In this document: in pieces, positions 14,876 to 22,290 of the stretch
Layout: the number at the start of each line of letters is the position of its first letter
Position numbering within the stretch: the first letter of the stretch is position 1
Source of the DNA: RGIG8700 sp045648505
GTDB taxonomy: Bacteria > Bacillota > Clostridia > RGIG6154
Direction: 5' to 3'
NCBI GenBank assembly: GCA_045648505.1
Contig: JAZROD010000031.1
Coordinates: 1-22,428, forward strand
Length of the DNA stretch: 22,428 nt
Program-made: the position numbers and the translations under genes
Notes under the pieces: generated by a model
Told to the model about the DNA's origin: nothing
What the model saw: the letters and a program-made list of their open reading frames with translations, nothing else
Databases searched by the model: none

Positions 14876-15579
14876 AACAAATCTTAAAAGAAGGTTTTGA
14901 AAAACTTAATATTGAAGTATCTGAAAAGCAGATAGATATGCTTGTAAGATACGGAGAACTTTTGGTTGAATGGAACGAGAAAATCAACTTAACTGCCATA
15001 ACCGAAGAAAGAGATATAGCAATCAAGCACTTCCTTGACTGTGCAACTTGCTTAAACGCCGTTGACTTAAAAGGTAAGGTTATAGATGTTGGAACAGGCG
15101 CAGGATTTCCGGGTCTTGTTCTTAAAATCTTAAAGCCTGAAATTGAGCTTTATCTTTTAGACTCTTTAAATAAAAGACTTTTGTTTTTAGATGCAGTTAT
15201 AAAAGAACTTGGTCTTGAAAATGTAACGCTTATCCACGCCAGAGCAGAAGATGGCGGAAGAGATAAAAAGCTTCGTGAAAAGTTTGACTTTTCCGTTTCA
15301 CGAGCAGTTGCAAATCTTTCAACACTTTCTGAATACTGTCTGCCTTTCTTGAAAGACAACGGAACATTCGTTGCAATGAAAGGTCCTGATGCAGAAAACG
15401 AAGTAAATGATGCAAAAGGTGCTCTTAAAAAGCTTTCGTCAGAACTTGTGGAAATCAAAAAAGCTGATATTCCGTTCACAGACTTAAAACATTGCATAGT
15501 TTTAATCAAAAAAATACGACAAATACCATCGGCATATCCCCGAAAAGCGGGTAAACCGTCAAAAGAACCGTTGAAATAA
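14872..15579 (+). CDS. rsmG: 16S rRNA (guanine-N7)-methyltransferase RsmG
   Basis: RsmG (GidB) uses S-adenosylmethionine to methylate a guanine in the 530 loop of 16S rRNA; its loss gives low-level streptomycin resistance in several species. At 235 residues it is of normal length. IDVGTGAGFPGLVLKIL (71-87) is the SAM-binding motif, and VEWNEKINLTAI near 33-44 is the family opening signature. AAGGTGA lies before the ATG at 14872, which overlaps the mnmG fragment stop by 4 bp. A terminator overlaps its stop codon, so it ends this transcript. The insert upstream means it probably depends on a new promoter or on read-through from the MBOAT gene. Confidence 0.97.
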   Translation: MKQILKEGFEKLNIEVSEKQIDMLVRYGELLVEWNEKINLTAITEERDIAIKHFLDCATCLNAVDLKGKVIDVGTGAGFPGLVLKILKPEIELYLLDSLNKRLLFLDAVIKELGLENVTLIHARAEDGGRDKKLREKFDFSVSRAVANLSTLSEYCLPFLKDNGTFVAMKGPDAENEVNDAKGALKKLSSELVEIKKADIPFTDLKHCIVLIKKIRQIPSAYPRKAGKPSKEPLK

Positions 15580-15589
15580 CGGTTCTTTT
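15561..15589 (+). terminator. Terminator overlapping the rsmG stop
   Basis: AAAAGAACCGTT (15561-15572) pairs perfectly with AACGGTTCTTTT (15578-15589) around a 5-base loop, then GTTGTTT. The 5' arm encodes the last residues of RsmG. It may work on both strands. Confidence 0.88.
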
Positions 15590-15610
15590 GTTGTTTATTG
15601 CGATTTGTTT

Positions 15611-15656
15611 TTATTTCCAAAATACCCTATATATAGTATAATTATTTCCGAAATAA
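15611..15656 (+). promoter_or_regulatory. noc promoter with two Noc-site-like operators
   Basis: TATAAT (15637-15642) has a weak -35, TTTCCA (15614-15619), 17 bases upstream. TTATTTCCGAAATAA (15642-15656) is a perfect 7-1-7 palindrome directly after the -10. TTATTTCCAAAATA (15611-15624) repeats it over the -35, 31 bases upstream, about three helical turns. The half-site TATTTCC resembles the known Noc-binding site ATTTCCCGGGAAAT, so autorepression by the downstream gene product is plausible. Confidence 0.65.
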
Positions 15657-15678
15657 AACTATATATGGAGGTAATGTA

Positions 15679-16503
15679 ATGAATACAGACGAAAAAGTAA
15701 AATGTGTGGTTGAGATACCCATAGACAAAATAACAGTAAATCCTTATCAACCGAGAAAGAATTTTGACAGAAATGCATTAAATGAGCTTGCACAAAGCAT
15801 AAAGGAATACGGTGTCATTCAGCCTATAACGGTGAGAAATAACTGCATCGGCGGATATGAGCTTATTTACGGCGAGAGAAGACTTCGTGCATCAAAACTT
15901 GCAGAGAAAACAGAGATACCTTGCATAATAATAGATGCAGACGAAAATGAGTCTGCCATAATTGCAATGCTTGAAAATGTTCAGAGAGCAGACCTTACAT
16001 TTCTTGAAGAAGCAGATGCAATCAATCATCTTTTAAATGAACACAAGTTCACGCAAGAACAGTTAGCTAAAAAGCTTGGCAAAAGTCAATCTGCAATAGC
16101 TAATAAATTAAGACTTCTAAAGCTTTCACCCGAAATCAAAAATATGATAATAAGAAATAATCTCACCGAAAGGCATGCAAGAGCAATACTGCGTCTGCCT
16201 ATTGATGAATTGAGAGTAAAGGCTCTTAAAAATATCTGTACATACAATTACAATGTTCAGCAGACAGACGAGCTTGTTGACAGAATGCTCGAAAGAATAA
16301 GAGGGGAAGAAAAGAAAACAAAAGGTAAAATCAAAGGCGTAGTTCAGCTCCGGACTTTCATAAATACCATCAACAAGGCGGTTGATGTGGTGAAAAAGGC
16401 GGGGGTTGAAGTGGAAACTCAAAGAGAAGAAAAGGAAAGTTTTGTGGAATATGTGATAAAAATTCCAAAACTTGGACAGGGGAAAGAATTGACTATTGAA
16501 TAA
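15679..16503 (+). CDS. noc: Nucleoid occlusion protein Noc (ParB/Noc-type CTPase)
   Basis: This 274-residue ParB-family protein has the N-terminal ParB domain with NPYQPRKNF, the nucleotide-binding GERR (65-68) and ENVQR (99-103), then the helix-turn-helix GKSQSAIANKLRLLKLS (about 134-150) and a C-terminal dimer domain. Several stretches match Noc rather than Spo0J: NLTERHARAIL, TINKAVDVVKKAGVEV and the ending EYVIKIPK. Its place after rsmG is that of noc in Bacillus. Noc clamps onto DNA from specific sites with CTP and in Bacillus tethers DNA to the membrane, keeping FtsZ off the nucleoid. The Bacillus N-terminal amphipathic helix is missing: the protein starts MNTDEKVKCVVEIPI, GGAGG at 15667 supports this start, and no in-frame start exists upstream before a stop at 15634. 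Confidence 0.88.
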   Translation: MNTDEKVKCVVEIPIDKITVNPYQPRKNFDRNALNELAQSIKEYGVIQPITVRNNCIGGYELIYGERRLRASKLAEKTEIPCIIIDADENESAIIAMLENVQRADLTFLEEADAINHLLNEHKFTQEQLAKKLGKSQSAIANKLRLLKLSPEIKNMIIRNNLTERHARAILRLPIDELRVKALKNICTYNYNVQQTDELVDRMLERIRGEEKKTKGKIKGVVQLRTFINTINKAVDVVKKAGVEVETQREEKESFVEYVIKIPKLGQGKELTIE

Positions 16504-16524
16504 AGCTTTGTTTTTTGCTATAAT
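16496..16524 (+). promoter_or_regulatory. Promoter of apbE
   Basis: TTGAAT (16496-16501), a 17-base spacer and TATAAT (16519-16524) preceded by TGC, an extended -10. It overlaps the last codons of noc. Confidence 0.75.
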
Positions 16525-16558
16525 TCAGATGCAGACTATTATAGCGAAAGGATAAAGT

Positions 16559-17518
16559 ATGAAAAAATCTTTGCTTATATTAACCCTTGTTATCGTTCTT
16601 GTTTTGCCGATAATGTCACAGAAAGGGTATAAAGAAGAAACCTTCTTTTCAATGGATACTGTTATAACCTTAAAAATAAAGGGTAATAAAAAACTTGTTG
16701 ATTTTGCGAAAGATATAATAGAAAAAGCGCATGATGATTATAGTGCATACAGTGAAAACTCTGAAGTATCACAGCTTAATAAAACAGGGGAACTTGCTGT
16801 GGACGATACAGAAATATTCAAAAAGGCAAAAGAGTTTTATGAAGCTACGGACGGGGCATTTGACCCTACGGTAAAACCACTTACGGATTTGTGGAATATA
16901 ACAGGTGAAAATCCCAATGTGCCGGAAGAGGCGGATATAAAAAAGGCTCTTGAAAAAGTTGGTGGAGATAAACTTGAAATCAATGAAAAGGTATTTCTTA
17001 ATGACGGAGCAAAACTTGATCTGGGTGGTATAGCCAAAGGGTATGCAACAGACAAAACAGTAAAAATGCTTAAAGAAAACAATGTTAAAGAGTTTGTACT
17101 GAATCTTGGCGGAAATATATACGCATATTCCCGAAAAAAACCTCTTAACATAGGGGTGCAGGAACCTTTTTCCCAAAGAGGAGAACTGTTGTTTACACTT
17201 AAAATCTCGGACAATGCAGTAGTTTCATCAGGTACTTATGAAAGATTTTTTGAAAAAGACGGAAAAAGATATCACCACATATTCAATGCCGAAACAGGCT
17301 ATCCTGCAGATAACGGAATAAGTCAGGTAACCATAGTCGGTAAGGACTGCAGCATGTGTGATGCGTTTTCAACTGCAATACTTGTGGGCGGTGAAAAACT
17401 TGCTTTGAAACTGAAAGAAAAATATGACTTTGAATACATAATTCTGGAAGGTAAAACTCTTACAATTTCTGATGGAATAGAAATTTATGGTTTGAAAGAG
17501 GGATATATGTTGAAATAG
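16559..17518 (+). CDS. apbE: FAD:protein FMN transferase (ApbE)
   Basis: This 319-residue ApbE-family protein covalently attaches FMN from FAD to threonine of target proteins, such as Rnf/NQR subunits or extracellular flavoproteins, outside the membrane. A hydrophobic N-terminal segment (4-19) with no lipobox Cys suggests a signal anchor or cleaved signal rather than a lipoprotein. Conserved motifs are SMDTVITLKI (31-40), DLGGIAKGYATD (154-165), NLGGN (182-186), SSGTYERFF and HHIFNAETGYP (about 223-248), and D258-AFST262 binding Mg and FAD. AAAGGA precedes the ATG and it has its own promoter. No rnf genes are in the window, so the target is unknown. It sits where soj/spo0J follow noc in Bacillus. 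Confidence 0.94.
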   Translation: MKKSLLILTLVIVLVLPIMSQKGYKEETFFSMDTVITLKIKGNKKLVDFAKDIIEKAHDDYSAYSENSEVSQLNKTGELAVDDTEIFKKAKEFYEATDGAFDPTVKPLTDLWNITGENPNVPEEADIKKALEKVGGDKLEINEKVFLNDGAKLDLGGIAKGYATDKTVKMLKENNVKEFVLNLGGNIYAYSRKKPLNIGVQEPFSQRGELLFTLKISDNAVVSSGTYERFFEKDGKRYHHIFNAETGYPADNGISQVTIVGKDCSMCDAFSTAILVGGEKLALKLKEKYDFEYIILEGKTLTISDGIEIYGLKEGYMLK

Positions 17519-17541
17519 TATGAATTTCATCTAATAATGGC

Positions 17542-17570
17542 TTTACAAATCGAAAAAAGAGTGGTATAAT
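17542..17570 (+). promoter_or_regulatory. Promoter of nifJ
   Basis: TTTACA (17542-17547), a 17-base spacer and TATAAT (17565-17570) preceded by TGG, an extended -10. A short, almost purely A/T leader follows. Confidence 0.82.
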
Positions 17571-17633
17571 ATTCGAGGTATAGTTTAATTATTATTAAAT
17601 TAAATATAAATTTTGAAAGGGGTTTATTAAAAC

Positions 17634-20600
17634 ATGGCAATTAAAAGAAGAAAAGTTTCCATGGACGGTAATACAGCTGCTGCTCACGTAAGCTATGCGT
17701 TTACAGAAGTTGCTGCTATTTACCCTATCACACCTTCCAGCCCAATGGCTGAAGTAACAGACACATGGTCTGCAACAGACAAAAACATTTTTGGCGAACC
17801 TGCTAAAAACATCTTTGGCGAAAACGTTAAGATGGTAGAAATGCAGTCTGAAGGCGGTGCTGCTGGTGCAGTACACGGTTCACTCGCTGCAGGTGCTTTA
17901 ACAACAACTTATACAGCTTCACAGGGTCTTCTCCTTATGATTCCTAACATGTATAAGATTGCTGGTGAATTACTTCCAAACGTAATCCACGTATCAGCTC
18001 GTTGCGTAGCTTCACACGCACTCAACATTTTCGGCGATCACTCAGACGTATATGCTTGCCGTCAGACAGGTTATGCTATGATGGCTGAAACAAATCAGCA
18101 GGAAATCATGGACCTTGGTGCAGTTGCTCACCTTGCAACAATCAAAGGTCGTGTTCCATTCTTAAACTTCTTCGATGGTTTCAGAACATCACACGAAGTT
18201 CAGAAAATCGAAGCTTGGGATGTTGAAGACTTAAAAGATATGGTAGATATGGATGCTGTTAAAGCATTCAGAGCAAGAGCTATCAACCCTGAACACCCTG
18301 TTCTTCGTGGTTCAGCTGAAAACGGAGATATTTTCTTCCAGCACAGAGAAGCTTGTAACCCATACTACGATGCACTTCCTGCAATTGTTGAAGAATATAT
18401 GGACAAGGTTAATGCTAAACTTGGCACAAACTACAAACTCTTTAACTACTACGGCGCAGAAGATGCAGACAGAGTTATCATTGCTATGGGTTCTGTTTGT
18501 GACGTTGCTGAAGAAGTTATTGACTATATGAACGCTCACGGCGAAAAAGTTGGTCTTATCAAAGTTAGACTTTACAGACCTTTCGTTCCAGAAAAATTAA
18601 TCGAAGCAATCCCTGCTACATGTAAGAAGATTGCTGTTCTTGACAGAACAAAAGAACCTGGTTCACTTGGCGAACCTTTATACCTCGACGTTGTTACTGC
18701 TCTTGCTACAATGGGCAAAAACGATGTTAAAGTTGTGGGCGGTCGTTACGGTCTTGGTTCAAAAGACACACCTCCATCAAGCATCTTTGCGGTATATGAA
18801 AACCTCAATATGCCAGAACCTAAAAATCAGTTCACAATGGGTATCGTTGATGACTTAACAGGTCGTTCACTCGAAGAAAAACCAGCTCCTAACACAGCTG
18901 CTGAAGGTACAGTTGCTTGTAAGTTCTGGGGTCTCGGCGGTGACGGTACTGTTGGTGCTAACAAAAACTCAATTAAAATCATCGGTGACCACACAGATAA
19001 AAACATTCAGGCATACTTCCAGTATGACTCAAAGAAAACAGGTGGTATCACAATTTCTCACTTAAGATTTGGTGATAAGCCTATCAAATCAACTTACTAC
19101 ATCAACAAAGCTAACTTTGTTGCATGTCACAACTCATCTTATATCCTCAAAGGTTACAAGATCGTTGAAGATGTTATCCCTGGCGGTACATTTATGCTTG
19201 ACTGTCAGTGGTCAGTTGACGAACTCGATGCTCACTTACCTGCATCAGTTAAATCATACATTGCTAACAACAATGTTAAATTCTATATCATCAATGCTAC
19301 AAACATTGCTGCTAAAGAAATCGGTAATGCAAAAGTTAAGAACACAGTTCTTCAGTCAGCTTTCTTTGCACTTGCAAACATTCTTCCAAAGGATGAAGCT
19401 ATTGACTATATGAAGAAGATGGCTTACAAATCATATATCAAAAAAGGTGAAGCTATCGTTGAACTTAACTACAAAGCTATCGATGCTGGTGCAAATGCAA
19501 TGGTAGAAGTTAAAGTTCCTGAAAGCTGGAAAACAGTTGCTCCGGATGCAGCTAAAGCTCCTGCTACAGGCGCAAGACAGGATCTTGTTGACTTTGTTAA
19601 CAACATCGTTGAACCAGTATCATTAATGCAGGGTGATTCACTCCCAGTTTCAGCATTCAAAGATATGGCAGACGGTACTTTCCCACAGGGTTCATCAGCA
19701 TACGAAAAACGTGGTGTTGCTGTTAACGTTCCTGTATGGCATGCAGAAAACTGTATCCAGTGTAATAACTGTGCATTCGTTTGTCCTCATGCTACAATCA
19801 GACCATTTGCTTTAACAGCTGAAGAAGCTGCAAATGCTCCTGCAAACACAAAATATACAGAAAAACCTGTTATCAAAACAGATTATAAATTCACAATGGC
19901 TATCAGCCCAATGGATTGTATGGGATGTACTCTCTGCGTTAAGGCTTGTCCTGTAACAATGAAAGCAGAAAAAGACGGCAACCCAGAAAAGAAAGCTATC
20001 GAAATGACAACTCAGGCTTCACAGCTCGATCAGCAGCCAGTATTTGACTACTGCGTAGCTAACGTTTCAGAAAAGAAAGAACTCATTAACAAAACAGTTA
20101 AAGGTAGCCAGTTCAAACAGCCACTTTTAGAGTTCTCAGGTTCATGCGCTGGTTGTGCAGAAACATCATACGCAAGACTTATCACACAGCTCTTCGGTGA
20201 AAGAATGTACATTTCAAATGCTACAGGATGTTCATCAATCTGGGGTGGTTCAGCTCCTGCAACACCTTACACAGTAAATAAGGAATCAGGAAGAGGTCCA
20301 GCTTGGGCTAACTCATTATTCGAAGATAATGCTGAACACGGTTTAGGTATGTTCCTTGGTCAGAAAGCAATCAGAGAAAGACTTATCGGTCAGGTTGCTG
20401 AAATGGCAGCATCAGAAAAAGCATCAGCAGAATTCAAAGCAGCAGCTGAAGAATTCATCGCTACAAAAGACAACGGCGAAGCTAACGAAGCAGCTACAAA
20501 AGCTCTTATCGTTGAACTCGAAAAAGCAGCTGCAGCAGGTTGTCCTACAGCTCCTGCAGTACTTGCAGAAAAAGATTACCTTTCAAAGAAATCTGTATGG

Positions 20601-21254
20601 ATCTTTGGTGGTGACGGTTGGGCTTACGATATCGGTTTCGGTGGTCTTGACCACGTTCTCGCTTCAGGCGAAGATGTAAACGTTATGGTATTCGATACAG
20701 AAGTTTACTCAAATACAGGCGGACAGGCTTCTAAAGCTTCTAACATGGGTCAGGTTGCTCAGTTCGCAGCAGCTGGTAAAGCTATCGGCAAAAAGAACCT
20801 TGCAGAAATCGCTATGTCATACGGTTATGTATATGTAGCACAGTACGCTATGGGTGCTGATATAAACCAGACATTAAAAGCATTAGCAGAAGCTGAAGCT
20901 TACCCAGGTCCATCACTTATCATCGGTTACGCTCCTTGCGAAATGCACGGTGTTAAAGGTGGTATGGTTAACTGCCAGATCGAAATGAAGAAAGCTGTTG
21001 AAGCTGGTTACTGGCAGATGTTCAGATTTAATCCTGCATTAAAAGCAGAAGGTAAAGATGCATTCGCTCTTGATTCAAAAGAACCAACAGCAAGCTATGT
21101 TGACTTCATTAAATCTGAAACACGTTATGCTCGTCTTGCTCAGCAGTTCCCAGAAAGAGCTGAAAAACTCTTCGCAGAAGCTGAAAAGAAAGCTAAAGAA
21201 AAATATGAACACCTTAAGAAACTTGGAATTTTATACGGCTCAGACGCTGAATAA
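17634..21254 (+). CDS. nifJ: Pyruvate:ferredoxin (flavodoxin) oxidoreductase
   Basis: This single-chain PFOR of 1206 residues oxidises pyruvate with CoA to acetyl-CoA and CO2 and reduces ferredoxin, the central pyruvate route in strict anaerobes. It begins with the pyruvate-binding domain (AAIYPITPSSPMAEV). Two ferredoxin-type 4Fe-4S motifs follow at Cys707/710/713/717 and Cys762/765/768/772. The C-terminal thiamine-diphosphate domain has GSCAGCAETSYARL, GDGWAYDIG (about 993-1001) and DTEVYSNTGGQASK. It is slightly longer than the usual ~1175-1195; an Ala/Glu-rich stretch at about 925-980, before the GDGW motif, may account for this. The ribosome site AAAGGGG at 17616-17622 is 11 bases from the ATG. 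It is monocistronic, with its own strong promoter and terminator. Codon choice is heavily biased, as expected for an abundant enzyme. Confidence 0.98.
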   Translation: MAIKRRKVSMDGNTAAAHVSYAFTEVAAIYPITPSSPMAEVTDTWSATDKNIFGEPAKNIFGENVKMVEMQSEGGAAGAVHGSLAAGALTTTYTASQGLLLMIPNMYKIAGELLPNVIHVSARCVASHALNIFGDHSDVYACRQTGYAMMAETNQQEIMDLGAVAHLATIKGRVPFLNFFDGFRTSHEVQKIEAWDVEDLKDMVDMDAVKAFRARAINPEHPVLRGSAENGDIFFQHREACNPYYDALPAIVEEYMDKVNAKLGTNYKLFNYYGAEDADRVIIAMGSVCDVAEEVIDYMNAHGEKVGLIKVRLYRPFVPEKLIEAIPATCKKIAVLDRTKEPGSLGEPLYLDVVTALATMGKNDVKVVGGRYGLGSKDTPPSSIFAVYENLNMPEPKNQFTMGIVDDLTGRSLEEKPAPNTAAEGTVACKFWGLGGDGTVGANKNSIKIIGDHTDKNIQAYFQYDSKKTGGITISHLRFGDKPIKSTYYINKANFVACHNSSYILKGYKIVEDVIPGGTFMLDCQWSVDELDAHLPASVKSYIANNNVKFYIINATNIAAKEIGNAKVKNTVLQSAFFALANILPKDEAIDYMKKMAYKSYIKKGEAIVELNYKAIDAGANAMVEVKVPESWKTVAPDAAKAPATGARQDLVDFVNNIVEPVSLMQGDSLPVSAFKDMADGTFPQGSSAYEKRGVAVNVPVWHAENCIQCNNCAFVCPHATIRPFALTAEEAANAPANTKYTEKPVIKTDYKFTMAISPMDCMGCTLCVKACPVTMKAEKDGNPEKKAIEMTTQASQLDQQPVFDYCVANVSEKKELINKTVKGSQFKQPLLEFSGSCAGCAETSYARLITQLFGERMYISNATGCSSIWGGSAPATPYTVNKESGRGPAWANSLFEDNAEHGLGMFLGQKAIRERLIGQVAEMAASEKASAEFKAAAEEFIATKDNGEANEAATKALIVELEKAAAAGCPTAPAVLAEKDYLSKKSVWIFGGDGWAYDIGFGGLDHVLASGEDVNVMVFDTEVYSNTGGQASKASNMGQVAQFAAAGKAIGKKNLAEIAMSYGYVYVAQYAMGADINQTLKALAEAEAYPGPSLIIGYAPCEMHGVKGGMVNCQIEMKKAVEAGYWQMFRFNPALKAEGKDAFALDSKEPTASYVDFIKSETRYARLAQQFPERAEKLFAEAEKKAKEKYEHLKKLGILYGSDAE

Positions 21255-21275
21255 CTTCCAAAATGAGGTCCTATC

Positions 21276-21304
21276 GCAGACGGCTTTATAGCCGTCTGCT
21301 TTTT
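21276..21304 (+). terminator. Terminator of nifJ
   Basis: GCAGACGGCT (21276-21285) pairs perfectly with AGCCGTCTGC (21290-21299) around TTAT, followed by TTTTT. Confidence 0.95.
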
Positions 21305-21360
21305 AATAGCCGTAACCATCTCGTGTATAACGCATACACATCGGGTTACGGCTATTAAAA
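21301..21360. repeat. Long hairpin at the head of the repeat array
   Basis: TTTTAATAGCCGTAACC (21301-21317) is the exact reverse complement of 21344-21360, giving a perfect 17-bp stem. Inside it GTGTAT (21323-21328) pairs with ATACAC (21334-21339). The right arm is also the conserved end of the tandem repeat unit. It starts within the T tract of the nifJ terminator. Confidence 0.85.
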
Positions 21361-21570
21361 TATCCAACTCATTTTGATTGTTATTAAAAAGACATACACT
21401 ACGGACTGTGGCTATTAAAATATAACCTCAATTATGAAGCTTATTAACAAGACATACACTTCGGGCTTCGCTTATTAAAATATAACCACTATTTTAAGGC
21501 TTATTAAAAAACTTGCACTTCGGGTTACGGCTATTAAAATATGCCACTCATTTTGTTTGTTATTAATTTA
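21331..21570. repeat. Tandem array of about four diverged 60-bp units
   Basis: Units fall at 21361-21420, 21421-21480 and 21481-21539 (59 bp), with partial units on each side. Each carries TAT(A/C)(A/C)(A/C)C, ATTTT-like, GTTATTA or CTTATTA, ACAT(A)CACT(A/T)CGG and (G/C)(G/T)CTATTAAAA-type blocks. Stops occur in all frames I checked, so it is not coding. This array, the nifJ terminator and the tadA terminator fill the 359-bp gap between the convergent genes. Confidence 0.85.
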
Positions 21571-21573
21571 GGA

Positions 21574-21615
21574 AATAAAAACACCTTCCTATATAAATAA
21601 GAAGGTGTTTTTATT
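21574..21615. terminator. Bidirectional terminator of tadA
   Basis: AATAAAAACACCTTC (21574-21588) pairs perfectly with GAAGGTGTTTTTATT (21601-21615) around a 12-base loop. It has A/T runs on both sides and overlaps the tadA stop on the minus strand. Confidence 0.9.
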
Positions 21616-22075
21616 AAATTTCGCCTTTGCGGAGTTTTTTAAAAAAGTCTGATAGCATTTGAGAACATTCTTCCTGAAGAATACCACCGAATATGTTGGG
21701 GTGATGATTGTATTCTGGAACCTTGCTTAAATCAGTAACAGAACCAAAGCTTCCGCTTTTGTAATCGTAAGAACCAAAATAAACATTTCGTATCCTTGAA
21801 TTTATAATTGCACCGCTGCACATAGGGCAGGGCTCGAGCGTTACATAAAGGTCACAACCGACAAGCCTCCAGGAATTAAGTTTCTTGCAGGCTTTTTTTA
21901 TTGCAATAAGTTCGGCATGAGAAGTAGCATCGTTTGAAGATTCTCTTTTGTTATATCCTCTCGCTATAACTTTTCCGTCTTTAACAATAACTGCTCCAAC
22001 AGGAACTTCTTTTATAATAGAAGCTTTTTTTGCTTCCGATATAGCTTTTCTCATATAAATAGTATTCATTTCCAT
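21614..22075 (-). CDS. tadA: tRNA-specific adenosine deaminase (A34 to inosine)
   Basis: This 153-residue zinc deaminase changes adenosine to inosine at the wobble position of tRNA-Arg(ACG). The zinc and catalytic motifs are HAE (53-55, with the proton-shuttle Glu55) and PCPMC (82-86). VPVGAVIV (24-31) and LEPCPMCSGAIINSRI complete the family pattern. Other CDA-fold deaminases are possible, but length and the HAE/PCPMC pair favour TadA. The start at 22075 has no ribosome site. A promoter places transcription start at or next to the A of this ATG, so the message may be leaderless; a second in-frame ATG is at 22069. It is the only minus-strand gene and converges on nifJ. Confidence 0.94.
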   Translation of the reverse strand: MEMNTIYMRKAISEAKKASIIKEVPVGAVIVKDGKVIARGYNKRESSNDATSHAELIAIKKACKKLNSWRLVGCDLYVTLEPCPMCSGAIINSRIRNVYFGSYDYKSGSFGSVTDLSKVPEYNHHPNIFGGILQEECSQMLSDFFKKLRKGEI

Positions 22076-22081
22076 ACATTT

Positions 22082-22109
22082 ATTATAATAAATTTAGCGA
22101 AATTGTCAA
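22082..22109 (-). promoter_or_regulatory. Promoter of tadA
   Basis: On the minus strand, TTGACA (22109-22104), a 16-base spacer and TATAAT (22087-22082). Six bases separate the -10 from the tadA ATG. Confidence 0.85.
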
Positions 22110-22166
22110 TATTAATACAAGAAAAGAAAAAAATGAAAAAATATCGAAAAAAATTTAAAAAAAGTA

Positions 22167-22195
22167 TTGACAAAATAATAGTTTGGTGTTAAAAT
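22167..22195 (+). promoter_or_regulatory. rRNA operon promoter P1
   Basis: TTGACA (22167-22172), a 17-base spacer and TAAAAT (22190-22195), with an A/T-rich upstream region resembling an UP element. A GAGA-capped hairpin (22206-22221) lies just after the expected start of transcription. Confidence 0.85.
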
Positions 22196-22261
22196 AATCA
22201 AGTCGCTGACCGAGAGGTCAGAGGAAAATAAAAAAACTTTGAAAAAAGTTTAAAAATAGTG

Positions 22262-22290
22262 TTGACAAACTAAAAAGTTTGTGTTATACT
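22262..22290 (+). promoter_or_regulatory. rRNA operon promoter P2
   Basis: TTGACA (22262-22267), a 17-base spacer and TATACT (22285-22290), exactly 95 bases after P1 and similar to it in its flanks. A small hairpin (TCCC/GGGA, 22301-22313) follows. Confidence 0.87.

Noticed and set aside
15679..16503. ParB/Spo0J chromosome partition protein
   Set aside because: The place after rsmG, the IKIPK ending and the C-terminal domain sequence match Noc better, and no parA/soj is adjacent. A generic ParB label remains possible.
16559..16620. Lipoprotein signal on ApbE
   Set aside because: The N-terminal hydrophobic stretch is followed by IMSQKG, with no Cys at the lipobox position.
21331..21570. CRISPR array
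   Set aside because: The period is about 60 bp, but units are similar along most of their length and diverged from one another. There are no unique spacers between identical repeats, and no cas genes are nearby.
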